A program made the position numbers and the translations under genes. A stretch of DNA of 64,000 nt from Sodiomyces alkalinus F11 (taxonomy: Eukaryota; Ascomycota; Sordariomycetes; Glomerellales; Plectosphaerellaceae), in contig NW_021167084.1 of NCBI RefSeq assembly GCF_003711515.1, positions 476,621 through 540,620 of the forward strand. Reading direction: 5' to 3'. This document shows positions 22,821-33,239 of the stretch, in pieces. The notes beneath the pieces were generated by a model that did not search any database, was not told where the DNA came from, and worked only from the letters and a program-made list of their open reading frames with translations. Positions within the stretch are counted from its first letter, which is position 1. Each line of letters begins with the position of its first letter.

Positions 22821-23182
22821 TGACGGAACTCGCAGTCTGAGTTTATCAAGCTGGAACTGAATGTAGATAATTTCCTTCACATGTGGGCGGGCTTGGAGCA
22901 TCTTTGTATAGAGCACCCTCAAAGCCAACCCTTCTCTTTCGAGAATGATCCTGGTGCCCCTGGTGGATAGGATCCTGCTGGAGGCAACAAGCAAAGGCTG
23001 CTGGGGAGGGATCACTAGTGCAATCGTTAGGTCGTGTTTCCGTTCTCTGTCTAGGTCGTCGTGGAATTTGAGTTGCAGGCAACCAAGATACTTACTTACC
23101 TTATCCATCGTGATATTATTGATCGGGCCGTTTTAACGTATTGATGAAAGTTGTCGGCTCGCTATATTAGAGACGAGCTTAG
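22821..23182. other. End of the low-RIP island; possible minus-strand exon
   Basis: Non-RIP sequence up to about 23110, then more TA-rich sequence until the Copia LTR at 23183. On the minus strand an open frame starts at 23108 (MDKVSKYLGCLQLKFHDDLDR) and runs through the 135-aa gene. Its first 90 codons look more protein-like than the rest, and GTAAGT follows codon 3, so an exon could exist. I do not call a gene. Confidence 0.3.
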
Positions 23183-23468
23183 TGTCGCACGTTAAAAGGC
23201 ACTTAGATAATTAACTTAGTAGAGCAGAAATCTCGTGTGTGTGTATTATATTAAGTTATATCTAGGAGAGTCTCTTATACCCTTAATTTAGGTGGTGAAG
23301 ACTCTGTTATAGGTACTAAGTTATTTGGATCCTATCCGGTCTTTTCCGGTATCCGCCCCTATTATATCCTAATACCCGAGGTCTCCGATATCCGAAGCCC
23401 TTAGTTATAGCGTGGATCCCCCCTGGATCCCCTATAGACCCTGTTATAGTCTGTGAGCCTATACGATA
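23183..23468 (-). repeat. Copia-1 copy 2, 3' LTR (286 bp)
   Basis: Matches the reverse complement of 62411-62695 and 56097-56381. The edge at 23183 begins TGTCGCAC (the complement of the LTR end GTGCGACA) and marks the right border of the gene island. The other end reads ATACGATA, RIP-changed from ATACGACA, next to the polypurine tract. Confidence 0.85.
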
Positions 23469-23479
23469 CACCCCCTTAG

Positions 23480-26400
23480 TTAAGGTGGGTCTTCCTAGGT
23501 TAACTAACTAATTAGAGGCTTCGGTTTAAACTAAACGCTCTTAACTTTTCTATCGAAAAATTAACCGTTAGGGGAAAACGCCCTCGTAAAAGGGATCTAA
23601 ATCCGTCCTATTTAACCGTTTAATTTAATTCTATCTTAATTAGTTCCTTAATCCTAATTAGCCGGATCTACTTAATCGGATCTATATCCATTAGATTTAC
23701 TACGCCCTCGGGGGCCTTTATAGTCGCTGCGGCTATAGCTTTAGTATATTTAATCTCTTTATATAATCGTTTAGACCACTTAATCTAATCCTTATAATTA
23801 GTTAAATTAAGCTATTATTATAATCTTTTAATCCCTGCTTCCGGTAATACCTTTATTAAACCGTCCGCGATTATCTCTTTCGTGTTAACGTATATAACCT
23901 TAAAAAGACCTTATTATACTAACTAGCGCGCTTACTAGTTATATATATCGATATACCGTAGCCTTATTCGTAGGCGTTATGCCTTCTTATTAATAAGGTT
24001 AATAGTCTACTAATTATCGTAGTATAGCTATAGTTACTATTAGTCTAACCGAAGCTCTAAATCCCTTAATATCCGGCTAATAAATAACGTCTTTTTAGCT
24101 GCCTCTATACGAGCGAGTAGTTCTAATTCTATTAACGACGTCGTGACCGTTAGTTACTTACCTGCCTTCTAGTTAACGGTTCCCCCGAAGAGCTTTATCG
24201 TATATCCTTATAAACTCTTACGGTCTGGATTATCCCTAAAGGACGCGTCGCTTACTATTAGGAAGAGCCTATCCCCGCCGAATTCTAGGTAGTGGTGTCT
24301 TATATAGTATAGGAATAGCAGCAATTATTAAGCCCTCTTAAGGTAGTTAGAGGAGGGGTTAATATTGTATTAGGAAAGCTTCGAATAGGCGAACGCGACA
24401 TCGGGTCTTATAATAATAACGGTATACAGGATAGAACGGAATATACCCTAATACGAACGGACCTCGGGAATTAACGCGCGTATACTATCGCGTGGTATTA
24501 ACAGCTTTATAGTTAATAATAAGACTTTTAGTAGTTTTCGGTAAAGGATATCTATATAGTTTTCAACCGCGATCTTCTCTATATAGGAGGATTATAATAG
24601 CTATAACCTATATATAGCTTTATCCCTTAAAACCTTAATTCCTAGGAACTAATAGATTTTATCGACTCCCGATAACCTATAGCTTTATTTAAGAGTAGCC
24701 TTAAGGTTATCGGCGTTAGTCTTATAATCTCTATAATAGATAAGTCCGATATCGTAAATATAGAAGAATAGGATTAAACTATCGCGGATTATAATATAGG
24801 GGTTATTAGGTATAGCCGTGAATCCTATCTTCTATAGTGTGCCGCTAAATTCCTCTTACTATAGTAATAACGATACCCTTAAACCGAAAAGGGCTTTCCG
24901 TAATAGTAGTACCCTACCTAGCACTTTATAGCCTTACGGTATCTTTATAAATACTTCCTCTTTAAGCCTAGCGTTAACGAACGCGTTAATAGCATTAAAC
25001 TACCTTATTTCTAGGTTATATCGGGCGGTAATCGCTATTAGTATATCAAAGGACCGCGAGGCTAATATAGCGGCGTAGTTACTTTTAGTTTCTAACCGTT
25101 TTTATTAATCCCTATATATTATAAGGCATACCTTATACTTAAGGAGAGTGCCCTCTTTATTAAATTTATAGGTGTATACCTATTTATAGGCGAGGACTTA
25201 TTACTTATTAGCCTAATTACCGCCTACCTCCTACTAGTAGCCTATCTATTAGTAGCCCTTACCTGGTAATCTCGTGCCAGCGATACGACGCATAAGGTGC
25301 AGGGAGACGAGTGGACGGTGGGGGTAGCGGCGGATTATACCGGGTTAGAACACGAAGCGGGGGCGTAGAGCGGGCGTAACGATAACAGAGCGGGGAACCT
25401 ATAGTAGAAGGCTAGGGGGTAGCCGGCCCTTTACCCTTATAGGCACCGGCACCGGCTCCCCTTTTAGTGATGGAGGTCTTATTGCTGGGTATTTAGAGGG
25501 GTAGGAAAGTTAGACCGAGGCGGGCGCTATGGGAGCGGAGCGGGGGCGGCGCGAGGACGGCGCGAGGACGGCGTGACCCGGGACCCCGTTAGATCCTCCA
25601 CTATATAGCCGAACGATACCGGGGATCCCGCACGGGAGTTCTAGGGCCGTACCTATATCGCACCGACCACGTAAAACTTACCTTAAGAATAATAGCTTAA
25701 AGGAGGAAAAGAGGAAAGGAGGAAAAGAGAGGAAGAGAGGGAGGGTTATAAAAAAAGGGAGCGGTAGATTAGCCCTACGAGTTACCACGCCTTCTAGGAA
25801 TAGTAGCCACGCCCGGCCTATACTATAGCGCCTTCCCCGGAGAGTATACGTAGCGCGAATAAAGGAGGTATATAACTAAATAAGGGCTACTATAAATAGT
25901 AGGTATATAAAGGAGGTTTTAGAATAAATAATAAATAAAGGAAGGAGTAAGGGGGGGGTAGGCGCGCCCCCCCCCTATAGAAGGGAGGGAGGGTATAAAG
26001 GGTGCCGCGGCGAGGGGAGAATAACCTCGCCGGATCCGGAATAAAGGAAAGGACGGCGGCGAGAGACCGTGGTGATAGCGTACCGAGGGCGCGTGCGACC
26101 GACACGGCACCTACTAAACTAACTAGCTGACCCCCGTTAGCTATTAGCCTGGAGGTAAGATCCGGTTTTCGAATAGTGATAAAGACGGGGCCACGGAGCG
26201 ATACCGTAGCGGCCACGCACGATAGACCTGCTTATATAATAAGAGCGTAGGGGTTTTTATCTATTAACGGTTTCCCCTCGAAAATTAGAGAAGGACTATT
26301 ACCTAGGTGGCTAGCCTAGCTTAGCGAAGCGAGAGCAGCGTAATAAATAATAATAATATTAGTAGCCCTTAAGGTATTCCCCCTTAGCCTATAATTACCG

Positions 26401-26692
26401 CTCCTATAACGGGTAAAGGCGTATATCGTGGTGGTGGTTTAGTAAAGGCGGGAGATCCTCGCGGGTTAGGCGCGATAACGGCTAGGAGGTGTTAGAGGGG
26501 GAGGGATTTATAGCGCCGGCGCCGACGTTACTATTATTAACCGCTTACTTCCTTATACGTATAGGGTTATAAGTCCTTCTAGCATTAAAGAACGCTTTCT
26601 GGGTATTATCGTTCTATACCATCTTAGTCGTATAGAGGCCTATAATAGTTCTCGTGATAGATAGGCGTGCGGGTAATAGGCGCGCGGCTAAT
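23480..26692 (-). pseudogene. Copia-1 copy 2 RT/RNase H remnant
   Basis: Collinear on the minus strand with 60300-62400, including the YKFNKEGTL-type RT start (about 25170) and the RNase H end near 23600. It has many RIP stops and is split by the SINE-like insertion. The part upstream of the RT linker (integrase, gag) is missing. Confidence 0.8.
25261..26356 (+). mobile_element. SINE-like 1.1-kb retroposon with perfect target duplication
   Basis: Flanked by the perfect 14-bp direct repeat TATTAGTAGCCCTT (25247-25260 and 26357-26370). Deleting one repeat plus the insert restores the Copia-1 sequence seen at about 60600-60640. The insert ends in (TAA)n just before the right repeat, as expected for a retroposon made by target-primed reverse transcription. 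It is GC-richer and keeps more CpA than its host. It contains a tandem GAGGACGGCGC (about 25551-25572), a purine-rich tract (about 25700-25750) and a G8..C9 palindrome near 25951-25976. No RT is visible. The longest frame (25890-26216, minus) looks non-coding. A GGTTTTCGAATAG string (about 26163) weakly resembles a pol III B box. Confidence 0.65.
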
Positions 26693-28712
26693 AGTTCTTG
26701 AATAAGGACTATATTAGCCGAAGCCTCTAAAACCTATTCTAGGATAGCCTTTTACGCCGGGGTCTATTTATCGACGTTATATTAAATAAACCGGATATCT
26801 TTCGAACTAAAAGGCCCTTTATTTATGGAATTTAGGGTTTTATAGCTTAGAAGACCTTGTAGTCCCTGCTAAAGGGGGGGTAATCTCCCTCGTAGTTATA
26901 GCACTTATAGGTCTTATGCTCGTAGTCTCCGTATTCTTTATACTCGTTATAGTAGTGGTATTCCTCCCTATAGCCTTTAACGGCATAGATAGGGTAGGTA
27001 ACTAGGCCTTTATAGGTCCCCCGGGTATACCCGAATTTCTAGTAGTTAGAGCATTGGGTTCTAGGGGTTATAGGCCTATATTTATAGACCTTTAGCCGCT
27101 GGCCAGCTATATAGAGCCCCTATGTCAGGCAGTATTTCTGTTCTTTAGTGGAGGGCATAGAAATAACCACTATACCGTAAAACGCGTCTAGAGCCCCTAG
27201 CTACCGAGGCTTCCCTACTACCCTAATAGGATTGAAGGTGCCGATTTCGGTAGCTAGGTCCTGTAGACCTAGGCCCTGTTATAGGCTTCGGTTTAGGGCC
27301 TTTTACGGCGGCTCGGAAGGGTCGGGTAAAGGGGTACCGCTAGCCCTAGCCCTAAAGGCTCTAAAAGGCACCTATTTAATAATAAGCTTAAACCAGTCGC
27401 CTATAGGCTAGGAGGGCTGGAGAGGGAGGTTTAGCTCTTTAAACTACTGATTCTACAAGTCTAGGGCTATTAAACGCTATATTTCGGCCCCGGGGTTAAA
27501 ATAAGATTCATATGAGTCGACCGGCTAATAGCCGTAACTGCAGGGAATTTTAGGGCCTTGTTTATCTTGTTCCGAAGCGCGTGGGAGTCGAAGTTTTCCC
27601 TAGGAATCGCTGCCCCTGCCGTAGGCTGTAGAATAACCTTAGAGACCTTTTTAGGGTCTACTAGGAGGGGTGCTAGGGGGAGGGGGGCTAATAGTGCTAG
27701 AGCTGGAGCTGCTGGAGTTGCTGAAGCCCCTGAAATAGGGGCCTGGGTAGGGCCTTTGTTTTCCTTTATAGCCTCGCTATAAAGGGGTTTAGGTAGTTCT
27801 GTAAGCCTGCAAACTGCCTAGGCTAGTTCGTCGAGCTTCTATTTAAGGGTGGGGGGCTAGGAGCGTTCTGGTACTCCGTCGATAGTAGATTTAAGCCCTA
27901 CAGATAGGGCCTTGATCTAGGGGGCGGGGTCGAGGGTATAGGCCTGTTGAAGTAGCTGAAGAGCCTGTTAGAGTAGTTCCTTAGCCTATGCCTTATTACC
28001 CGAACTAGTCGACTTCTGGGGCTTAGCCGAGGTTTCTCTAGTGGCTCTAGCTATTCCAGGCGCCCTTTTAGCCTATTTAGAGCCTAAACGGCTCGGTTTC
28101 TTAGCAGGGGGGCCCCTAGAAGCAGGGGGGGCCCTAGAGGGCGTTTCGAAAGCGCCTTCGGCTTCCGAGTCCGAGGGGGATTCGATTCAGGTCCTAACGA
28201 AGCGTCTAGGGGTAGGCGTAGAGGGGCTAAGGTGCCTTTTCGAATTCAGAGGCGTAGCGAGGGTTAAATCCTCTATATTAGAGGTATTACCTATATCCAC
28301 CTCCCCTAGGCCCTTTATAGTTATAGGGGCCTTAGGGGCGTTAGGGGCGTTGGGGGCGTTAGGGGTGTTAGGGCTAATTGGAGCGTTAGGGGCGTTATTA
28401 TAGCTAGCGTTATAGCTAGTGGGTTGTTGTTTATGGCGTTGTGGTTGGGTGGAGGTCGGGGGTACGGCTCTGCGCGGCTGAGCCTGCTGCTTTGTTAGCG
28501 TGGGCGCACGGGCCACGTTAGACTTGTCCCCCGCATACGGGGGAGCCGTAAGGCTATTTCCAGGCATTTTCGCACTTAAAACACGCCTAAATTAGCGTCT
28601 ACGCAATACAGGGCTATAGATACGCATATAGAGCTTGAAAGAAGCTATCGATTGATATAGGTTTCGAGTGGTTTAGGGCGTTTGCACGTATAACGTAGGT
28701 CCCCCTACATGT
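26692..28712 (-). mobile_element. Tad1-like LINE, copy 2, 5' part only, minus strand
   Basis: Reverse-complement match to 1389-3375 of copy 1, covering the 5' leader, ORF1 and the start of ORF2. It ends at the Copia-1 junction within the ORF2 endonuclease (equivalent to about 3372). The right edge near 28712 is the element 5' end (ACATGTAGGGGGACC versus TCACGTGGGGGGACC in copy 1). Losing the 3' end is opposite to normal LINE 5' truncation, so a later deletion or recombination is likely. Confidence 0.85.
26850..28567 (-). pseudogene. LINE copy 2 ORF1, partly open
   Basis: Less RIP-damaged than copy 1. An open frame from ATG 28567 to 28187 keeps 126 codons of ORF1 N-terminus (MPGNSLTAPPYAGDKSN, with NAPNAPNAP repeats). 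The first ATG used in copy 1 is altered here. The zinc-knuckle region lies at about 26880-27060 on the minus strand. Later stops inactivate it. Confidence 0.75.
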
Positions 28713-30423
28713 TAGACGAAGCTATATGTCTATTAGGTCTAGAAGGACTTTAACCCCTTATAAATCCTCTAGCTCGCCGCTATATAACCATAGTAGACCG
28801 GCCCTCTTATAATACTAGGAGATATTAACTTAGTACTAGATAACCTAATCGGAGACCTTATAATCCTAGTCGATAAGACTATATAACGCCGCTATAAAGG
28901 CATCCCTAGACTCCTACCTACCCCTTAGTAGGATATAGAGCTAACCGCTCTTACTTACGAAGCGAGGCGCCTTTACCGTAGATATATATCTAAGAAGTCC
29001 TAGAACTGATAGGACGAGTTCTAGGAAGCCGAGAGGCGCCACGATAAGGCTATAGCAGTAGCGAAACGGCTATACTAGCGATACCTACTCTATATAACTA
29101 GGGAAAACGATAATTTCCTCTAGCGATTACAAAAATAAGCACGAATAAGAAGGGAAGCACCGTTAAACCCCTTATCGGTACCGCTACTATACTAAGACGA
29201 TAATAATAACCTAGCCACTATACAAGTAGAAAAGGCCGAAGTCCTTAACCGGAAGTTCTTCCTACCCCCCCTCTTTACCGCCCTTAGACCCCTAGGCGCG
29301 GAATTTCCCCCTAAATAGAATATCCGCCACGATATTACCGTAGTGGATATATAGAGGCGCCTTAAAAGGACTAAACCCTAGGCGGTACTAAGGCCTAATT
29401 GGCTCCTAGTAGGGCTTCTAAAAGTATATAGACCCTCTTCATACTAAAGACTAAGTACTATCTTTATAGTATACCTCGAAGTAGGCTATTACCCGAAAAG
29501 GTGCTGTTACGCTATTATAGTAGTCCTTAAAAAGAAAGGTTAGCCGCCGGCTAACTATAAGATAGTAAAGGGCTAATAACTGATATTACTCCTTAGTATA
29601 ATAGGTAAGGTCCTTAAAGGGATACTAGCCGATTATATCGCTATTATAGCGGAGGAGTATTAGCTCCTCCCGGAGGGATAAATAGGTAACCGGACCGGGC
29701 AAAGTATAAAGATAGTATTATAAAGAGTTATAACGGCTATAAGGGCGAGCTAGGCCTATAACGGCACCGCTTTAATACTTTAACTAGATATTCAAGGCGT
29801 CTTTAATACTATCCCCTACTCTCGCCTCCTTAAGGTACTTAAAAGAAAAGGCTTCCCCTTATAGCTTATTATCCTAACCCGTAGCTTTCTCTAAGACCGT
29901 ATAGCTTAGCTATTACTTAAGAACGAAACGGCCCCCCTATAATACCTCCGCGGAGGGGTACTATAAGGCTCCCCGATCTCCTTTATCCTTTTTATCCTTT
30001 ATATCTCTACCCTTTATAAAAAGCTAGAAAGGGTCCTTAAAATAATACTAGCAGGTTTTATAGATAACACGAATATTATCGCCTTTAGTAGGATAAAGGT
30101 ATAGACACGGTACCGCCTTACCGCTATATAGCGAATTTACCTAGACTAGAAGATAACGAGTAGACTATAATTTAAATTAGCTAAGTATATCTATATCCCC
30201 TTTATAAAGTCACGCTAACCCTCCTTTACCCCGCTCCCCCTTAATACTACTTCGATACCGGTAACGGAGATAATAAGGCTTTTAGGCGTTTAGCTTAATA
30301 GGAAACTCGACTTCTAATAATATACTAAAAAGGTAAAGAGCGACTAACTACCTAAACCTACGCCCTCTTAAGGCTTAGTAGAGTAGCGTAGGGGTATAGC
30401 TTTATAGACGTAAAGAGACTATA
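28713..30423 (+). mobile_element. LINE-B (second Tad1/I-like LINE), left part, RT region
   Basis: A second LINE family on the plus strand. RT blocks read through stops: NYKIVKG and LLLSIIGKVLKGILADYI (about 29550-29640), QIGNRTGQSIKIVL (about 29678-29720), LDIQGVFNTIPYSRLLKVL (about 29785-29845), GSPISFILFILYIS (about 29968-30010) and AGFIDNTNIIAF (about 30053-30090), where the YVDD-type motif became IDN. It breaks at Gypsy-C after 30423 and resumes at 53506. The 5' border near 28713 abuts LINE copy 2, so it is probably truncated. Confidence 0.75.
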
Positions 30424-30773
30424 TATTAAATGGGTAGTCGTAAAGAGTGAAATGGTAGGGTTAAGTAAGGAACCAGGTATACTCACGATAGGATCACGAT
30501 AGGAAAGTGTAGGGGTAGCTAAAGAGTTAGATTAATCGCTGGCCTCCCCTTTAAAAGGGGGAGGCTCCCTCGCTCCTTAAGACTACGCTCTACTCCTTAA
30601 GGGCTACTTATTTGCTTCCTCGAGGGCTGCCTTATTTACTTTAAGGGACTATTCTGTTTACTGTGTGATAACGTACTTTATTTATACCGTAAGGGGTCTC
30701 GGACTAGGCATACCTAGACCCCTGTGGGTTTATACTAGGGACCTTTTATAACCACTACTACAGGTACCTGATA
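30424..30773 (-). repeat. Gypsy-C 3' LTR (350 bp; left copy)
   Basis: Matches 53156-53505 end to end. On the element strand it begins TATCAGGTACC, RIP-changed from the TGTCAGG start common in fungal Gypsy LTRs and preserved in the right copy. The adjacent polypurine tract on its inner side identifies this copy as the 3' LTR. Confidence 0.88.
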
Positions 30774-31639
30774 TAGCGACCTCCCCCGGATACTTCTATC
30801 CTTAGGAGCGCCCGATCCATGCCGGCCTCTTAGCTCCTCTAGAACCTAACCTCCGAGCCTATCCCTAAATCCGCTAATGCCCCGAACTAAAGCCCCCCCG
30901 GCGGGACCCTAATAGGTCCCCGACGGGCTCTTACACGGAGCCTCTTCGACCGTGGCTCTAACCCGGGTACGTACCCCCTCCCTTTATCCTATTAACTAAA
31001 CCCCTAAAGCTAATATCCCACGCCGGGCTTCTCATAGGTTCTAGGGTGGTTCTTTCCCGGGCCTTCGGATTTACCCCTTTATCCTTCCGGTTTATCCTTT
31101 TTATCTATCTATAAAGACTCCCTCGCGTAGTGTTACGTAGGGCCCGATATTACTCCTTCCGCGAGTTCATAGCTTCCTTCTTTATACTAAAAATAGGTGC
31201 TATATAACTACTACTAGGGGGGGGTATTTCGTAATTCTGCCGTTATTCCCTCTTCCTATTCTTCTTCTCCCTCTTCTATACTTAATTTTCCGATTATACT
31301 ACGTCTAGTAAGTCTGCCTAATCTAAGATATCGCGTACTAATAATCTTATAGTCTTAATTAATTTATCTATTATTATCTTATAAGTGCTTCCTCGTGTCT
31401 TTAGTCCATAATACTGGCTAACCACACGTTTAGTGCAGTCACTATACCTTCCTAGGAAGATAATAATAATAAACGCGCCGCTACTCCCGCGAGTATAACG
31501 CGGTCCTCTAAAAGGATTAAGATCGTGGTTACGGCGTCGACCTTATAATCCGTTAAGTAGTCTGCCCCGTAGCTAGCTACGCTAGAGTCTCCTACTCTTA
31601 CTACGGTTATATCGTCGTCGACTACTACGCCGTCGGTTA

Positions 31640-32940
31640 CTCCACGCTAAAAGGTAATAGATATCGGTATAGGCGGGGATTTAAGGGCCCCCTATATACG
31701 TTATACGGGTAAGTTAGTAGCGATTAACTTTAAGGAAAAAACGTATACTATCGAGGCCGTGATATACCGCTATACCGATAATAGTCGGCGGACGAATAAG
31801 TGCCACTATTACTCTAAGTATAATAGCCTTAAGTGCCGCGTAGTAAGTTATATATCTTCGTTGTCGTCCCGATACGCCTTTATTCCCCTTTATATCTCTC
31901 TATTATCCTTATAGCTATAGTCTCTCCCTTTATAGACTACTCCGTAGTCCTATTTTTTAATATATATAATAGCTCCTTATCGCCGGTAAGAACGCTGCCG
32001 AGTAGCTATAGAAGGTTTTAGTTATCGCTATTAAGAAGGGTGGATTAAATAAGAGTCGTCGTGTAAGTATTACTATATCGCCTTATTAACTCTATATAGT
32101 ACCCTTACTAATCCTTTATAGTACTAGGCTATAGTAGTTCGATACTACGTTATCCTTAGAGAGGCTTTAGGTTAAGCGACGCTAGAGGTTAACCGGTTAT
32201 TTACCGAGGAAGCTATAGCTACCCGGTGTTAAGCTAAGGAAGTTACCGACGCCCGCTGAAAAACGGCGGAAGATATCTATAAGAGGCTTAATAGTATAAA
32301 GTCGATCCTTAAGTAATTCGTCGGGCTATAGTAGTAGCGTTTAGCCGTCGAGCAGAAACGCCTTAATATTGAATAATAACGCCTCGCGTTACACGAGCGC
32401 GACCTCACGGCCTAGGAACGGACGGCTACTACTTTTAAGTAGATAGCCGCTCTTAACCTAGCCTAGGCTTAGGCCTAGGAAGACCTGCCTATACCCTTAG
32501 GGTCTGCCTTAGCCCCCGCGGGGGTTATCTTTATAGATGACGATATATTTAGCGATAGTGGTAGCACTACGTAACCTTAAGGCTCGCTATCGGAGGGCAC
32601 GATACCGTAAGGTCTATAGGGCCTGCCGGACCCTTACGAAGTGCCCGATAATAACGATATAGTGCCGACCTTATTAGTGAAGAAGGGGAAAAAGGCTTTA
32701 ACGCCCTTAACTCCTTTATTAGGGAAGAAGAAGAAGAAGTAGTAGAAGGCGAAGACGTCTTTGTCTCTTCGGCCTTCGATGCTATCCGCGGGTGGTCGGT
32801 AAGAGGGGGTAACGGCTACTACCGCGGGGTAGAGCCAGGTATATATAGAGGATAACAACGGCGAGGTGGCTAGGCGGGAGCCTACCCCTTTAGATAATAA
32901 GTTAGTGGGGTTTAAGGACGCTCTTTTAGGGGCGTAATTA
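31640..32940 (+). pseudogene. Gypsy-C accessory ORF antisense to pol; Cys-rich, then Gln-rich coiled coil
   Basis: One plus-strand frame stays readable through RIP stops for about 380 codons. It has a Cys/Tyr cluster (TNKCHYYSKYNSLKCRVV, Cys codons at 31801 and 31834, several Tyr possibly former Cys). A long Gln/Glu/Arg-rich heptad-like region follows (EQKRLNIEQQRLALHERDL, about 32340-32410), then an acidic and basic tail. It lies between the chromodomain and the 3' LTR, opposite to pol. I do not recognise the family. Its layout parallels the Gypsy-A accessory ORF. Confidence 0.5.
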
Positions 32941-33239
32941 GGATAGTATATATAGAGAAAACGGTTATTCTTTTTTAGGTTTTTTACTAGCCTTCGGGTT
33001 AGGTTTTTCCTTGTTTTTTTAACTAGCTCTAGGATATTCCTATCGTAACCCTAATAGTCCTAACTATACTTCACTATAATATAATCGTGTCCTATTATAA
33101 CGGTTAATTAGGGGAAAAGTAGAGCTTAAGGCGATAAGCTATTATGCTAGAAGAATTAGAACGGGGTCGGGGGCGTCGCGTTTAAGAAGAGAAATAAAGA
33201 TCGAGACTAAAGCCCTTAAAAGGAAGAATACAGTAACCG

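Larger units (their letters stand above)
23183..26692 (-). mobile_element. Copia-1, copy 2, 5'-truncated, minus strand
   Basis: Reverse-complement match to the right part of the complete Copia-1 at 56097-62695. It has the 3' LTR (23183-23468), then RT and RNase H running up to the RT N-terminal linker. It is interrupted by the 25261-26356 insertion and resumes at 26371. It stops at about 26692, where it abuts the LINE copy 2 with 2-3 bp of shared sequence. No second LTR is present. Confidence 0.85.

Noticed and set aside
22335..23108. 257-codon minus-strand ORF treated as a complete gene
   Set aside because: Most of it is the antisense of the 135-aa gene, which has a clear conserved-type pattern. 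Only the first third could be an exon, and that is noted separately.
25890..26216. 108-codon minus-strand ORF in the SINE-like insert
   Set aside because: Pro/Ser/Leu-rich translation of a GC-rich non-coding retroposon, with no motif and two overlapping frames of similar length.
28041..28403. 120-codon plus-strand ORF with GALGALGAL repeats
   Set aside because: It is the antisense of the NAPNAP repeats of LINE ORF1 on the minus strand.
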